From: Streptomyces asiaticus
GTDB taxonomy: Bacteria; Actinomycetota; Actinomycetes; Streptomycetales; Streptomycetaceae
Length of the DNA stretch: 64,000 bases
Assembly: GCF_018138715.1 (NCBI RefSeq)
Contig: NZ_JAGSHX010000006.1
Span: 7,502,001 to 7,566,000 of the forward strand
Reading direction: 5' to 3'
This document shows, piece by piece, positions 26,928-35,639 of the stretch. The notes under the pieces were generated by a model. That model did not search any database. It was not told where the DNA came from and saw only the letters and a list, made by a program, of their open reading frames with translations. Position 1 is the first letter of the stretch; each line of letters starts with the position of its first letter. Made by a program: the position numbers and the translations under genes.

Positions 26928-27515
26928 GTGGCTTCCCTGACTTCGTGGGCCGATGCCCTGCGGCAGCATTCTCCCGATGAACTTCTCGTTCTTATAAAGG
27001 AGAAGAGAACCGAGGCGCACGCTACCGTGCGAGCGCTCGATCACATCATCACCACGCTGGAAGGCATCGTCACCAGCAATGCGCTGTGGGAGAAAGTGAC
27101 CGTCCCCGGCCCCCGCGCCGCCGACCAGGCCGACGACGCGCCAGCGGAAGAGGCGCCCGCCGGGGCGGGGCGGGCGGAGGATCTGGCCTCCTGCGCCGAG
27201 GACGCCCTCGGTCCTGTTCAGGAGGACACTCCGCCCGCTCAGCGCAAGCGGAGGCAGGGCCGGGGAGGGGGTCCGACCCGGCGGGTCCAGATCCTTACCC
27301 TCCTGCGGGCCGACCCGTCCCGGTGGTGGCCGGCGCAGGAGTTGAGCACGGCGATCGGGGAGGGACACCACCGCCGCCTCCGTGGCGTCTTCAGTGAGAT
27401 GGTCCACGACGGCGAAATCATCAAACGCAAGGAATCCACCGGGGGTCCCGCGTCGTACCGGCTCGCCCCCGAACCCTCATCCCCGCCCCAGGAGGAGAAG
27501 GCCATGAGCGGATAG
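26928..27515 (+). CDS. Protein with C-terminal winged-helix-like domain
   Basis: I chose GTG 26928 (VASLTSWADALRQ); a TTG at 26889 would add 13 residues that look non-coding. It has 195 residues. The N-terminal 60 form helices with charged heptads (ADALRQHSPDELLVLIKEK), then come an acidic, Pro/Ala-rich linker and a basic patch (QRKRRQGRGGGPTRR). A C-terminal winged-helix-like module (VQILTLLRADPSRWWPAQEL...GVFSEMVHDGEIIKR) ends it. This layout suits a DNA-binding regulator. A strong terminator hairpin follows 13 bp after the stop. Confidence 0.72.
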   Translation: MASLTSWADALRQHSPDELLVLIKEKRTEAHATVRALDHIITTLEGIVTSNALWEKVTVPGPRAADQADDAPAEEAPAGAGRAEDLASCAEDALGPVQEDTPPAQRKRRQGRGGGPTRRVQILTLLRADPSRWWPAQELSTAIGEGHHRRLRGVFSEMVHDGEIIKRKESTGGPASYRLAPEPSSPPQEEKAMSG

Positions 27516-27528
27516 GCCCCAAAAAGCA

Positions 27529-27559
27529 GGCACCTCCGGGATGACCCCCCGGAGGTGCC
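27529..27559 (+). terminator. Hairpin terminator
   Basis: A perfect inverted repeat with 12-bp arms (GGCACCTCCGGG and complement) around a 7-nt loop, preceded by an A-rich run, lies right after the winged-helix gene. The A5 on its 5' side would also give a U-tract for transcripts arriving from the opposite strand. Confidence 0.75.
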
Positions 27560-27713
27560 GCAGGACACGACTACTCACCAGAACCAATTTCGGATCGCGT
27601 CGCGCTGTCTGGGAGAGTAACAGCCCGCCCGGCACGCAATTTCCGTATGCCGTGATCCGTCACCCGATCGTGTGCTCCAGTCTGGAGTGTGGGGCGGTTG
27701 AAGACGGTTGCTG

Positions 27714-28058
27714 TCATTCCCCGGAACTTCTGCCGTGCTCGCGGCGCGGCCACAGGTCAACGCCGAGTTCGGTTTCCAGCCTTGCCACCGCGCCGAAATC
27801 GGGCAGCACCTGCCCCTTCAGGGTGCGCTCGACGGTACGGCGGCTGACCCCGGTGATCCGCTCCACCGCGAACGGGTTCAGGCCCATCTCCTCGAGCACC
27901 GCCCGCAGACGGCGGCTGAACGCCTGGGCGTAGACGGCACTGACCGGGGCGTCCTCGCGCAGCCGGCCGTCCGGCCAGGTGCCGTCGGCGAGGTAGCTGG
28001 CGGGGGCGGCATCTCCTTGGCTGCGCGGCACGCACCCACGGTAGCCGGGAAACCCCAC
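27714..28058 (-). CDS. Small HTH (XRE-like) DNA-binding protein
   Basis: A protein of up to 114 aa (start at 28058; an internal GTG at 28031 is also possible). The C-terminal 65 residues contain a helix-turn-helix: FSRRLRAVLEEMGLNPFAVERITGVSRRTVERTLKG. It is divergent from the recombinase/transposase pair, and the 90-bp gap holds a perfect 28-bp palindrome, the expected operator for such a protein. It may repress the neighbouring mobile-element-like genes (inference). Confidence 0.75.
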   Translation of the reverse strand: MGFPGYRGCVPRSQGDAAPASYLADGTWPDGRLREDAPVSAVYAQAFSRRLRAVLEEMGLNPFAVERITGVSRRTVERTLKGQVLPDFGAVARLETELGVDLWPRREHGRSSGE

Positions 28059-28102
28059 CGAACCTGCTTCTCGAATGTGCGTACGAATCTGGGCTTGGCC
28101 TG

Positions 28103-28130
28103 CCAGAGTGGTCTTGTAAGACCACTCTGG
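28103..28130. repeat. Perfect 28-bp palindrome in divergent gap
   Basis: Arms of 13 bp (CCAGAGTGGTCTT and its exact complement) are separated by GT. It lies between the HTH gene and the ribosome-binding site (GAGAGGGA) of the recombinase-like gene at 28148. It is either an operator for the HTH protein or a recombination site; a role as terminator is unlikely because it precedes rather than follows genes. Confidence 0.85.
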
Positions 28131-28147
28131 TGGAGAGGGAGCCCGCG

Positions 28148-29119
28148 ATGCCGCGTGTGCTGGTCATGGGCGGAACGGTGGTGACCGACGTGCCGACCGC
28201 AATCGCCCTGTACGCGCCGAAGAAGGTACCGGCCGCCACGTGGACGGTGATCTCGCACTTCGTGCGCGCCTGTGTGACCGACTCCGGACCCGTCTCGCCC
28301 TGGTCCGCCGTGGACCGTATGTCCACCGTCACCCGGTTCTGCGCCTGGTGCCTGGAGGAGTTCCTCCCCCTGGACCGCGAAACGCTGTTCACCCCCGACA
28401 CGGTCGAACGCTATGTCGTGACCGGCATGCGGGACCTGCAGCCCTCATCCCGGCGCACGCACCGCTCCCAGCTGTCCACCATCGGCCGCACGATCACCCG
28501 CCGCGCACCCTGGCCACCCCTCAAAACCGGCCTGTCACGCAACCGGCTGGCCACCCCCTACACCCCCCACCAGGTCGCCGGATACCTGGAAGCCGCCGGA
28601 CAGCAAACCACACGGGTGCGCACCAGGGCGGCATTCGGGCTCCTCGCCGCCGGGCTCGGCGCCGGACTCATGCCCGGCGAACACCTCACCATCACCGGCC
28701 ACTCCCTCACCACCACCGAACGCGGCACCACCATGCTGACCGTCACCGGCACCCGGCCACGCGTCATCCCCGTGCTCGCCGCCTACGCACCCCTGCTGCG
28801 CACCCTCGCCGCCCGCCACCCCGCCGAGCCACTGATCGGCCCGACCCACGACACCGACAAGAACCGCCTCAACCACCTCCTCTCCCGAATCGAAGTTCCC
28901 TCCCGGCTGCCGCAGTTGTCCGCATCCTCGCTCCGCACCACCTGGCTGCTGACCCTCCTCCAAGCCCGGGTGCCGCTGCCGGAACTCCTGGCCGCCGCGG
29001 GACTGGCAAGCACCGGCAGCCTCATCGACCTCGTCCCCCACCTGCCCCGCCTCCCCGAAGACCAGGCTCACCACGCCATCGCCCAGGCCCTGTCCCAACC
29101 GCCGTCGGCGGGCACGTGA
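28148..29119 (+). CDS. Tyrosine-recombinase-like protein lacking catalytic residues
   Basis: A 323-aa protein taken from ATG 28148 (ribosome-binding site GAGAGGGA 8 bp upstream; the GTG at 28130 lies inside the palindrome). The N-terminal 125 residues resemble a SAM-like core-binding domain (VTRFCAWCLEEFLPL, Arg-rich SSRRTHRSQLSTIGR). The C-terminal part follows a tyrosine-recombinase catalytic fold: GLLAAGLGAGLMPGEHL matches box I but without its Arg, and LSASSLRTTWLLTLLQARVP matches box II with Arg263 but Ser for His. The end (ASTGSLIDLVPHLPRL) has no tyrosine nucleophile. It is therefore probably a DNA-binding accessory protein. It overlaps the transposase-like gene by GTGA. Confidence 0.72.
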   Translation: MPRVLVMGGTVVTDVPTAIALYAPKKVPAATWTVISHFVRACVTDSGPVSPWSAVDRMSTVTRFCAWCLEEFLPLDRETLFTPDTVERYVVTGMRDLQPSSRRTHRSQLSTIGRTITRRAPWPPLKTGLSRNRLATPYTPHQVAGYLEAAGQQTTRVRTRAAFGLLAAGLGAGLMPGEHLTITGHSLTTTERGTTMLTVTGTRPRVIPVLAAYAPLLRTLAARHPAEPLIGPTHDTDKNRLNHLLSRIEVPSRLPQLSASSLRTTWLLTLLQARVPLPELLAAAGLASTGSLIDLVPHLPRLPEDQAHHAIAQALSQPPSAGT

Positions 29120-30876
29120 ACGGCCCGGCCCGCGCGATCGTGCCGCTGCACCTGACCGGCCTCGCCCGGCGCTTCACCATCCCGCAGGCCCTGCGCCGCG
29201 CCACCCTATTGGTCGACCGCAGCGGCCTCCTGCCCGCCGTCGAAGCCACGCTCCACCACCACACCGGCGCACCCAGGGAGTTCACCGCCCGCGCCCTGCT
29301 CACCGGACTGGCCGTCCACGCCCTGCGCCTGGAGGAGATGCACCTCACCAAGGTCCTCGATACCCTCGCCGACCTGCCCCACACCGCCCGCCGCGACCTC
29401 GGCCTCACCGGCCAGGCGAGCTACCGGATGCTCTGGCACGCCTACACCCTCCTCATCGGCGCCCTCGAAACCGGCACTCTCGCCATCCCCCACAATCACC
29501 CCCACTCACCGGCCGTTCCCGGAGGTGCCCCGGCGGCGGACGGCAAGAACGCGCCATGCCCGCACCAGGACTGTCCCCACGAGCTGATCACCGTCAGCGC
29601 TTTCAGCGGCCGTCTCCTGGACGCCTCTCTCCCCGAGGCCTTTCCTCTCACCGGGGTGCTGGCAATCGACTCCACCGACTACGAGACCTGGGCGCGCCGC
29701 CGGGCCTGGACCCCTGAACCGGATGTCGACCCCGACCATCCGCCGGTCAAGGACACCGCCCCGCCCCGCCGCAAGCGCCCGCCGAACGAACCCGGCTGGC
29801 CGGCCACTGGGCACGATGGCCGCCTTCAGCACACGATCGATCCCGACGCACGCGAGGGTTACCGCTCCGGCACCAACGCCTCACCCGGCAACGTCTTCTG
29901 CGGCCACGACCTCCACCTCGCCGTCAACGCCCGCGCCCTCGGCGCCGCCGAGGTCCCGTTCGTGATCACCGCCATGCACCTGGCCCCGGCCGGATCCCAC
30001 AAAGGCGATGCCGGCATCGCTCTGATCGACCAGCACATGGCCCGCCACACCGGCACCCGCGAGGTCATCGCCGACCGCGGCTACTCCTACTGCACCCCCA
30101 CCCGCTGGGCCCTGCCCGCACGCGCCCGCGGTCTGGAAGCGGTCATCGACCTCCACCCGGCCCAACGCGGCCCCCACCCCGGCCCCCTCACCGGAACCCT
30201 CGCCATCGACGGCACCCTCTTCACCAGCGCTCTGCCACGCCAGTTGCGGGACCTGCCCGGCTTCCCCCTCGGCATGCGCACCGCCGAGAAGAACGCGCTC
30301 CGCGCCCGCTACGACCGTCGCGCCGCCTACGCCTTCACACCTCACAGCCGCCCCGACACCGACGGCTACCAGCGCTTCAAAGGCCCCGCTGTCGCCGGAC
30401 GCCTGCGCTGTCCCAACCACCCCCGCTCCATGCGCCTGCCCCACACCCGCCCCACCAGCAACTGCCGCCCCGACAACTGCGCCTGCGGGAAAACCATCAC
30501 CCTCAGCCCCGAGCAGATGGCCTGGACCCGCCAACGCCACATCTGGGGCACCACCACCTGGGCCGCCGATTACGGACGCCGTGCCGCCGTCGAATCCGGC
30601 AACGCCGAGATCAAGACCCACCGCCTCCACATCGACCGCGGCTTCACCCGCGTCCTGGGCACTACCAAGAACAGCGTCCTCCTCGCCTTCGCCCTCGCCG
30701 GCCTCAACCACACCCTGCTCCGCGCCTGGCACGCCAAACGCGACCTCCCCGACCCCTGGGCCGCTCTCACCGGCGAACCGCAAGAGACCGACCGCACCCT
30801 CCCCAGGCCCCGCACACGCGCCCGCCGCCGCACCACCACCCTCACCGACCTCATCAACGGCCCACCGCCCGGCTGA
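29116..30876 (+). CDS. DDE transposase-like protein with Cys-rich region
   Basis: A 586-aa protein starting with GTG 29116, overlapping the previous stop by 4 nt. The N-terminus (TIPQALRRATLLVDRSGLLP, ARALLTGLAVHAL) matches the DNA-binding part of IS4/IS1182-like transposases. An RNase H-like core carries candidate DDE residues Asp185 (VLAIDSTDYE), Asp320 (REVIADRGYS) and Glu493 (RRAAVESGNAEIK), followed by a typical C-terminal helix (NSVLLAFALAGLNHTLLRAW). Paired Cys/His motifs (CPHQDCPH; later CPNH, NCRPDNCACGK) may bind zinc. All three acidic residues are intact, so it may be active. No flanking terminal inverted repeats were found, and its pairing with a recombinase-like gene is unusual. 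Confidence 0.78.
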   Translation: MNGPARAIVPLHLTGLARRFTIPQALRRATLLVDRSGLLPAVEATLHHHTGAPREFTARALLTGLAVHALRLEEMHLTKVLDTLADLPHTARRDLGLTGQASYRMLWHAYTLLIGALETGTLAIPHNHPHSPAVPGGAPAADGKNAPCPHQDCPHELITVSAFSGRLLDASLPEAFPLTGVLAIDSTDYETWARRRAWTPEPDVDPDHPPVKDTAPPRRKRPPNEPGWPATGHDGRLQHTIDPDAREGYRSGTNASPGNVFCGHDLHLAVNARALGAAEVPFVITAMHLAPAGSHKGDAGIALIDQHMARHTGTREVIADRGYSYCTPTRWALPARARGLEAVIDLHPAQRGPHPGPLTGTLAIDGTLFTSALPRQLRDLPGFPLGMRTAEKNALRARYDRRAAYAFTPHSRPDTDGYQRFKGPAVAGRLRCPNHPRSMRLPHTRPTSNCRPDNCACGKTITLSPEQMAWTRQRHIWGTTTWAADYGRRAAVESGNAEIKTHRLHIDRGFTRVLGTTKNSVLLAFALAGLNHTLLRAWHAKRDLPDPWAALTGEPQETDRTLPRPRTRARRRTTTLTDLINGPPPG

Positions 30877-31068
30877 CACACGACCCAACCCGCGTCACCC
30901 ACACCCGCACCACGATGCGGCCCCGCCACGCCTTCACACATCGCACGCTCGCCATCCGCACCCCCGGGCAACCCGACCCTCTGATCAGCACCAGTGGGAT
31001 AGGCCGGACACAACCACACTCCCAGCCACGTCAACGCCGCCACACCGCGCAAGATCCCGAACACCAAA

Positions 31069-31106
31069 AGAACTCCCAGCCCGGACCAACCCGAGCTGGG
31101 AGTTCT
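31069..31106 (+). terminator. Hairpin terminator after transposase cassette
   Basis: A 12-bp perfect inverted repeat (AGAACTCCCAGC and complement) has a 14-nt loop and A-rich flanks. It lies 192 bp after the DDE gene stop, so it may end that transcript or belong to the decayed gene on the minus strand whose remains start here. Confidence 0.6.
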
Positions 31107-31109
31107 GTA

Positions 31110-31351
31110 AAGCCAACGAGGGCATTTGTGTGAAACGCCCGGTCTCGGGGGCGGGGAGCTTGCCGCTCATGACCACCTCTTGCCGGGCCATGTCCGCGAG
31201 CAGCGCGGCGACCCAGGCGTCCACCTTGCCTTTGCTCCCGCGACGGTCCCTTGTCGAAGGAGATGCCGTACTGGTTGGGGCGCCGCCGGGCGTTGAGCGC
31301 TTGGCGTCGCAACGTCACGTCCCACGCGTGCCGGATGGCGCCGTCCCTCAC
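31110..31351 (-). pseudogene. Decayed gene of unknown family
   Basis: Two minus-strand frames join into a plausible protein: ALNARRRPNQYGISFDKG (about 31300-31246) continues as DAWVAALLADMARQEVVMSGKLPAPETGRF in another frame (31224-31130). The coherent composition across the shift suggests a frameshifted remnant. I do not recognise the family. The surrounding DNA to 31729 shows no other intact gene. Confidence 0.4.
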
Positions 31352-31729
31352 GGCCCACCAGGCGTTCGTTGGCCAGCGACTCCTGCCCTACGAGGTGCGC
31401 GCCGATATGGACGTCCTGCCCGAGGCCGAGCGCAGCACGCGGGGTTACAACCAGCGAGGCCACGAGTGCTCGCTTGACGACTCCGCGGCAGGCGGACGTG
31501 CGGTGATGAACTGTAGATTTTCCGCCGCTCCGGGACCAGGGGCCTGACCTCCCTGGTCCACAGCTCACGCGACGGGGCTGTGTGCCTCAGCCCGCGCCCG
31601 GAGAACTCCACCTGGAAGTCGTCCGCCGGGCCACCACGCCCCTCAGGTGGCGGCGCGAAGCACCGTGAGGTCGACCATCTCGACTGCCCTCTTGAAGCCG
31701 TTGGGTTGGGCAAGAAAACGAGAGAGGTA

Positions 31730-33388
31730 TCACTCCGGGACTGTTACGGGGACAAGCTTGCCGTCGCCGAGATGCAGCCAGCCTCGGCCGGGTGTGATGG
31801 GCCGACCTGAGGCGGTGCCACGGGTCTGGACGCCGATAGCCTCGTCCCCTGCACGTAGTTCGTCTTGGGGAGACAGGAGAAGTCCCCGATGGGCCTTGCG
31901 CACCGCACCGGCCCAGCTGCTGAGCAGCCGGAACTTGTCTTCTCTGAGTCCTACGACCAGCGCCAAGCCCTCGTCGAAGCCGCGCTCTACGATGCTCTTC
32001 AGCCGCTTTTGGGCCTCGCACTTGTCCAGGACCTCCACGTCATCGATGACGACGGCGATCGGCTCCTCTGGTGAAGCTGACGACAGGGCTTCGACGAGTT
32101 CGTCGTGCCCGATGTCGTCTCCGGTCAGGCAGGTCACCACGCCATTCTGGTCAGCCAGTTTACGAAGGGGCGACGGCGCCGGTGCCGCCAGGACGACGCG
32201 GGTACCGGCAGCGAGCAGGGAGCGCGCGATGGCCGCCAGGGCCGTGGATCGTCCCGATCGCGGCGGTCCGACAACGGTGAACGCGGGAGCGGTACCGGTT
32301 GCCAGGTCGGCACCGTACGCGCGTTGCTCTTCCCCTCCGACTCCCGCGAGCACCCACAGTTTTGATGTGCCCGCGTCACGCCTCGACCAGGCCTCGTCGA
32401 AGCTGATCCGGTCCGGCAGGGCCTCGAAGCGGTTGTGCGCCTCCAACGCCTCGCTCGCCGCGTCCCAGAGCCCGAGCAGGAGGACATGCTCATCGAGTAC
32501 CAGACGGGCCGCGCTGGAGAACGCCACCAGTGCCTCCCGGCGCGGCAGTTCGCTATGCGTGTACCAGCGGATCCAGTCATCTGCCGGGACGCCGGTCTGT
32601 TCCTCCATGACCGTGAAGGACCACTTCCTCTTGGTCCTGTATTTGTGCACGAGCTGTCGCAGCCTGACCAACTCGCTGTGCGCTACGGGAAAGTCCACCT
32701 CGAACTCGCGGCTCTCAACTCCGTAGAACGTAGCGTTGGCCGGCGGGCGTTCGGCGAGAGCATCAGCCATCCGGACGAACCCTTCGCTGCGGCGCACCAC
32801 CCCGAGAAAGACCCTCAGCGCGTCCTTGTCGTCCCACAGAGCTTGGGCCGCATTGATGATCAATCCTTTGAGGGACTCTTGGGCGTAGTTGAAGCGAGCC
32901 GTATCTTGACCTGAGCCGGACGGTTCCTCGGCGCGGGGCGATGATCGGTGCCCGCGGTGCTGCCCCTCGTCGGTGTCGCCGACTTCCTCCGTGCCGTCGA
33001 CTGCGGGGCCGTCCTGGGCTGCAGCGTCTCCAGGCGACTGAACGGACGACTGGGCGACGAGTTCGTTGTATGCCTGCTTCCACAGCTCCTTGAAGCGGTC
33101 GACCTCCTCCTCGGTGCCGGTGTTGCTGCGGTCCGCGCTCTCGGAGAGGGCAGCGACGATCAACTCGAGGCGGCCCAGCCGCGGCAGGTCCGGCTGCTGG
33201 AACGTGTCCAGTACGGCCTGGTGGTTCACGATCCAGTAGCCCTGGGAGTCCTTGCCGATCCCTTCGCGGATGGTCCGCGCTGACGGCAACCCCGCGTCGA
33301 GCCGCAGCTCGTGCAGTCCGTCGTTGAGCATCTTGAGGATCGGGCGGCCTTCCAGGTCAGGCTTCTTCCAGGACTGGACACTTGCCAC
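31730..33388 (-). CDS. HTH-like protein fused to an EccC-D3-type P-loop ATPase domain
   Basis: A 552-aa protein taken from GTG 33388 with GGGAGG 9 bp upstream. The N-terminal 110 residues match the HTH-type domains of actinobacterial conflict proteins (LNDGLHELRLDAGLPSARTIREG, LGRLELIVAAL, FKELWKQAYNEL). After an acidic linker there is a helical region with a second HTH-like segment (WSFTVMEEQTGVPADDW). The C-terminal 190 residues resemble the third ATPase module of EccC: Walker A VVGPPRSGRST (372-382, Arg for Lys as in EccC D2/D3), a Walker B-like IAVVIDDVEVLD, and the closing block GLLLSPQDE...PGRGWLHLGDGKLVPVTVPE. It is not a motor protein, since D1 is absent. A regulatory or substrate-docking role near the toxin island is possible. 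Confidence 0.78.
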   Translation of the reverse strand: MASVQSWKKPDLEGRPILKMLNDGLHELRLDAGLPSARTIREGIGKDSQGYWIVNHQAVLDTFQQPDLPRLGRLELIVAALSESADRSNTGTEEEVDRFKELWKQAYNELVAQSSVQSPGDAAAQDGPAVDGTEEVGDTDEGQHRGHRSSPRAEEPSGSGQDTARFNYAQESLKGLIINAAQALWDDKDALRVFLGVVRRSEGFVRMADALAERPPANATFYGVESREFEVDFPVAHSELVRLRQLVHKYRTKRKWSFTVMEEQTGVPADDWIRWYTHSELPRREALVAFSSAARLVLDEHVLLLGLWDAASEALEAHNRFEALPDRISFDEAWSRRDAGTSKLWVLAGVGGEEQRAYGADLATGTAPAFTVVGPPRSGRSTALAAIARSLLAAGTRVVLAAPAPSPLRKLADQNGVVTCLTGDDIGHDELVEALSSASPEEPIAVVIDDVEVLDKCEAQKRLKSIVERGFDEGLALVVGLREDKFRLLSSWAGAVRKAHRGLLLSPQDELRAGDEAIGVQTRGTASGRPITPGRGWLHLGDGKLVPVTVPE

Positions 33389-33589
33389 GTGATCGCCTCC
33401 CGCTGACAGCTCTCGGATTCTGCCAGCCCGAGGGGACAACAGATACGGGTCCCGGGGCCTTGGCCAAGATCGTGTCCGGCGACTGGAAAATCCTGGCTGA
33501 AGCTGTCAGGGAGCGTCGCGGCTCGTCAGGCGCATAGCCACCCGGCAGAGGCTGGCTTTACAGCCCGTTCTCCACCACCCGGAAGGTGC

Positions 33590-33757
33590 ATGTCCATGAA
33601 GCCCATGACTGCGCGTGCTGCAGGCCTCCTACTGGTCGGCGTCCTCGTCATTGCTCTGGCCCTGTACACGCCCGAAACCGGTGCCGCTTTAGCGGCTGCC
33701 TCCTCCGTCGTGGCCCTGCTGGTCGAGCTCACTCACAGGGGTAAGGGGTCTGTCTGA
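33590..33757 (+). CDS. 55-aa single-pass membrane peptide
   Basis: ATG 33590 follows GGAAGG. Residues 10-27 and 32-46 are hydrophobic (AAGLLLVGVLVIALALY and AALAAASSVVALLVEL), with a short charged end (THRGKGSV). Such small helical membrane proteins are frequent in Streptomyces and often annotated as hypothetical. No partner gene is evident. Confidence 0.6.
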   Translation: MSMKPMTARAAGLLLVGVLVIALALYTPETGAALAAASSVVALLVELTHRGKGSV

Positions 33758-33921
33758 CCCAGACAACAGGCCCTTGGTCGGGACGTATGTCCGGCCAGGG
33801 GCCTGCGGGTGCCGGTAAATCATCCACGCAGGTGAGAGCTTGATCAGATATCTTCGACTTTGGGCGATGCTCACCCCGGCGTCTTCACCTGTACAAGGCC
33901 CCGACGGCATCATGATCTGTC

Positions 33922-35014
33922 GTGCTGCTGCGCCTGGCCTATCTCGCCGCGACCAACACCCTGGCGTTCCTACGCCTTCTGCCGATGAGCGACAGAGACA
34001 AGGACATCGAGATCCTCGTGCTTCGGCACCAATTGCTTGTCCTGCAGCGCCAGGTCGGCAAGCCTGCCTTCACCGACAGTGATCGTGCTGTCCTCGCCGG
34101 CCTTCTGTACCACCTGCCCAAAGACAGACTGCGGCACCTTCTGCTGCTGGTCCGCCCCGAGACGGTCATGCGCTGGCATCGCGAGTTGCTCAGGCGGCGC
34201 CATGCCGCAACCTGCGTACCCAGGCGACGCGGACGCCCGCGCAACCTACGGTCAATCCGCGCCATGGTCCTGCGTCTGGCCAGGGAGAATGCCTCGTGGG
34301 GGTATCGCCGGATTCACGGCGAGCTCGCCGCGCTGGGGATCAAGGTCGCCGCCTCCACGGTCTGGGGGATACTCCGCGAGCACGGCATCCCACCCGCACC
34401 CGAACGGCAGAGCACCACCTGGGCCGACTTCCTGCGCAGCCAGGTCGAGGCCCTTCTCGCCTGCGATCTCTTCGAAGTCCGAGCGCTGACAGGGGCGCGC
34501 CTGTATGTCTTCGCCGTCATCGAGCACACCACCCGTCGCATCAGGATCCTCGGTGTCACCGCGCATCCGACCGGGGACTGGATCGTGCAGCTCGGACGCA
34601 ACCTCCTCATGGACCTCGAGGACGCGGGCAGCAGGGCACGGTTCCTGATCCGAGACCGCGACTCGAAGTTCACAGCCGCCTTCGACACCCTGATGACCGA
34701 TGCCGGTCTCAAGGTCGTCACGACCGGCATTCGGATACCACGGATGAACTCGTTCATGGAGCGCTGGATACAGACCTGCCGCAGCGAACTCCTGGACCGG
34801 ACCCTGATCTGGAACCAGGGTCACCTCCTCCACGCCCTGCGCGGGTATGAATCCTTCTACAACGAGCACCGCCCGCACAGAGCCCTGGAACAAGCCGCTC
34901 CCTGCCGCCCGCTACTCGCCCCCCATCACGCAACAAGCCCAGCTTGCCCACCTGGAAGTCCGCAGACGAGACCGACTCGGCGGAACCCTCCACGAGTACC
35001 AGCGAGCGGCCTGA
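33922..35014 (+). CDS. rve-type (integrase core) IS transposase, C-terminal frameshift
   Basis: Starts at GTG 33922 (LLRLAYLAATNTLAFLRLLPMSDRDKDIEIL). The N-terminal HTH region (SWGYRRIHGELAALGI) and an rve catalytic core follow: Asp in ALLACDLFEV, Asp in FLIRDRDSKFT, and Glu in RMNSFMERWIQ. It ends normally as DRLGGTLHEYQRAA with stop at 35012-35014, but this is reached only by a one-base shift in a six-C run at 34919-34924; without the shift the frame runs on into the antisense of the downstream gene. The C-run could be a decay event, a sequencing artefact or a slippage site. Inverted ends were not resolved. Confidence 0.8.
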
Positions 35015-35080
35015 ACTGCGCGGATGATTTGTTGGCACCCACAGAGGCAGTCGGCGCGCCTGCCAATTGCCGGTACCGAC

Positions 35081-35635
35081 TCATTGCGTTCTCTGTTTGC
35101 GGCTTCCGGCTCGGTTCTTCGCGATGTTTCGGATCTTCTTTGTGCTGCCTGACTCGGCGACCAGGGCGAGTACCGTCGGCGATGTCGAATGCTCGGCGAG
35201 GAAGCGCTGCATCCAGTCCGTGACCTCGGCCAACTCGGCTGATGTCGGCATATGACCATCCTCGATGGACAGGTAGAACAGCCAGTCGTGGATGCGGCGG
35301 CGGATGAACTCGCGGTTCCCTTCCGTCTTGAGCTGGTCGATCTCTGGCAGTAGTTCGCCCGACCACTGCCGGAACTCGGCAGGACCGGTCACCTTCCTCG
35401 CAATCCTGTCCAAGAGGTCGACCACCGCCGTCTTGGACACCATCTCGATGGGGTCGCGCAGGATCGTGGCCACAATCGCGCGGTCTCGGTCGCGGCTCCG
35501 CGAGGAGGCGGTTACCGAGACGACGCGTTGGTACACGGACGATCGGACGTGCTCGTCCGCGACGGCATCGTCGACGTCCACGTCGACGATGCCGGCCCCC
35601 GCTAGCAACTCGGCCACATCGGAACGCAATGTCAT
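35081..35635 (-). CDS. Candidate immunity protein for the second RHS toxin
   Basis: A 184-aa soluble protein starting at ATG 35635, 4 bp after the toxin stop (TGAAGCGATG). Acidic N-terminus (GIVDVDVDDAVADEH), an Arg-rich centre (SRSRDRDRAIVATILRDP), a helical FIRRRIHDWLFYLSIEDGH block, and a basic tail. No signal peptide or membrane segment. Its place as the gene immediately after an RHS toxin in the same direction is the usual immunity position. The family is not recognised. Confidence 0.78.
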   Translation of the reverse strand: MTLRSDVAELLAGAGIVDVDVDDAVADEHVRSSVYQRVVSVTASSRSRDRDRAIVATILRDPIEMVSKTAVVDLLDRIARKVTGPAEFRQWSGELLPEIDQLKTEGNREFIRRRIHDWLFYLSIEDGHMPTSAELAEVTDWMQRFLAEHSTSPTVLALVAESGSTKKIRNIAKNRAGSRKQRTQ

Positions 35636-35639
35636 CGCT

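Noticed and set aside
28148..29119. Functional tyrosine integrase acting on the nearby palindrome or tRNA site
   Set aside because: Box I Arg, the His of box II and the tyrosine nucleophile are not found, so catalytic activity is unlikely.
28240..30876. 878-codon reading of the transposase frame
   Set aside because: The part before 29116 overlaps the well-supported recombinase-like gene and is low-complexity. The GTGA overlap at 29116 gives a natural start.
33922..35223. Extended 433-aa transposase reading
   Set aside because: The last 100 residues are unlike transposases and run antisense into the immunity gene; the normal ending lies one base out of frame.
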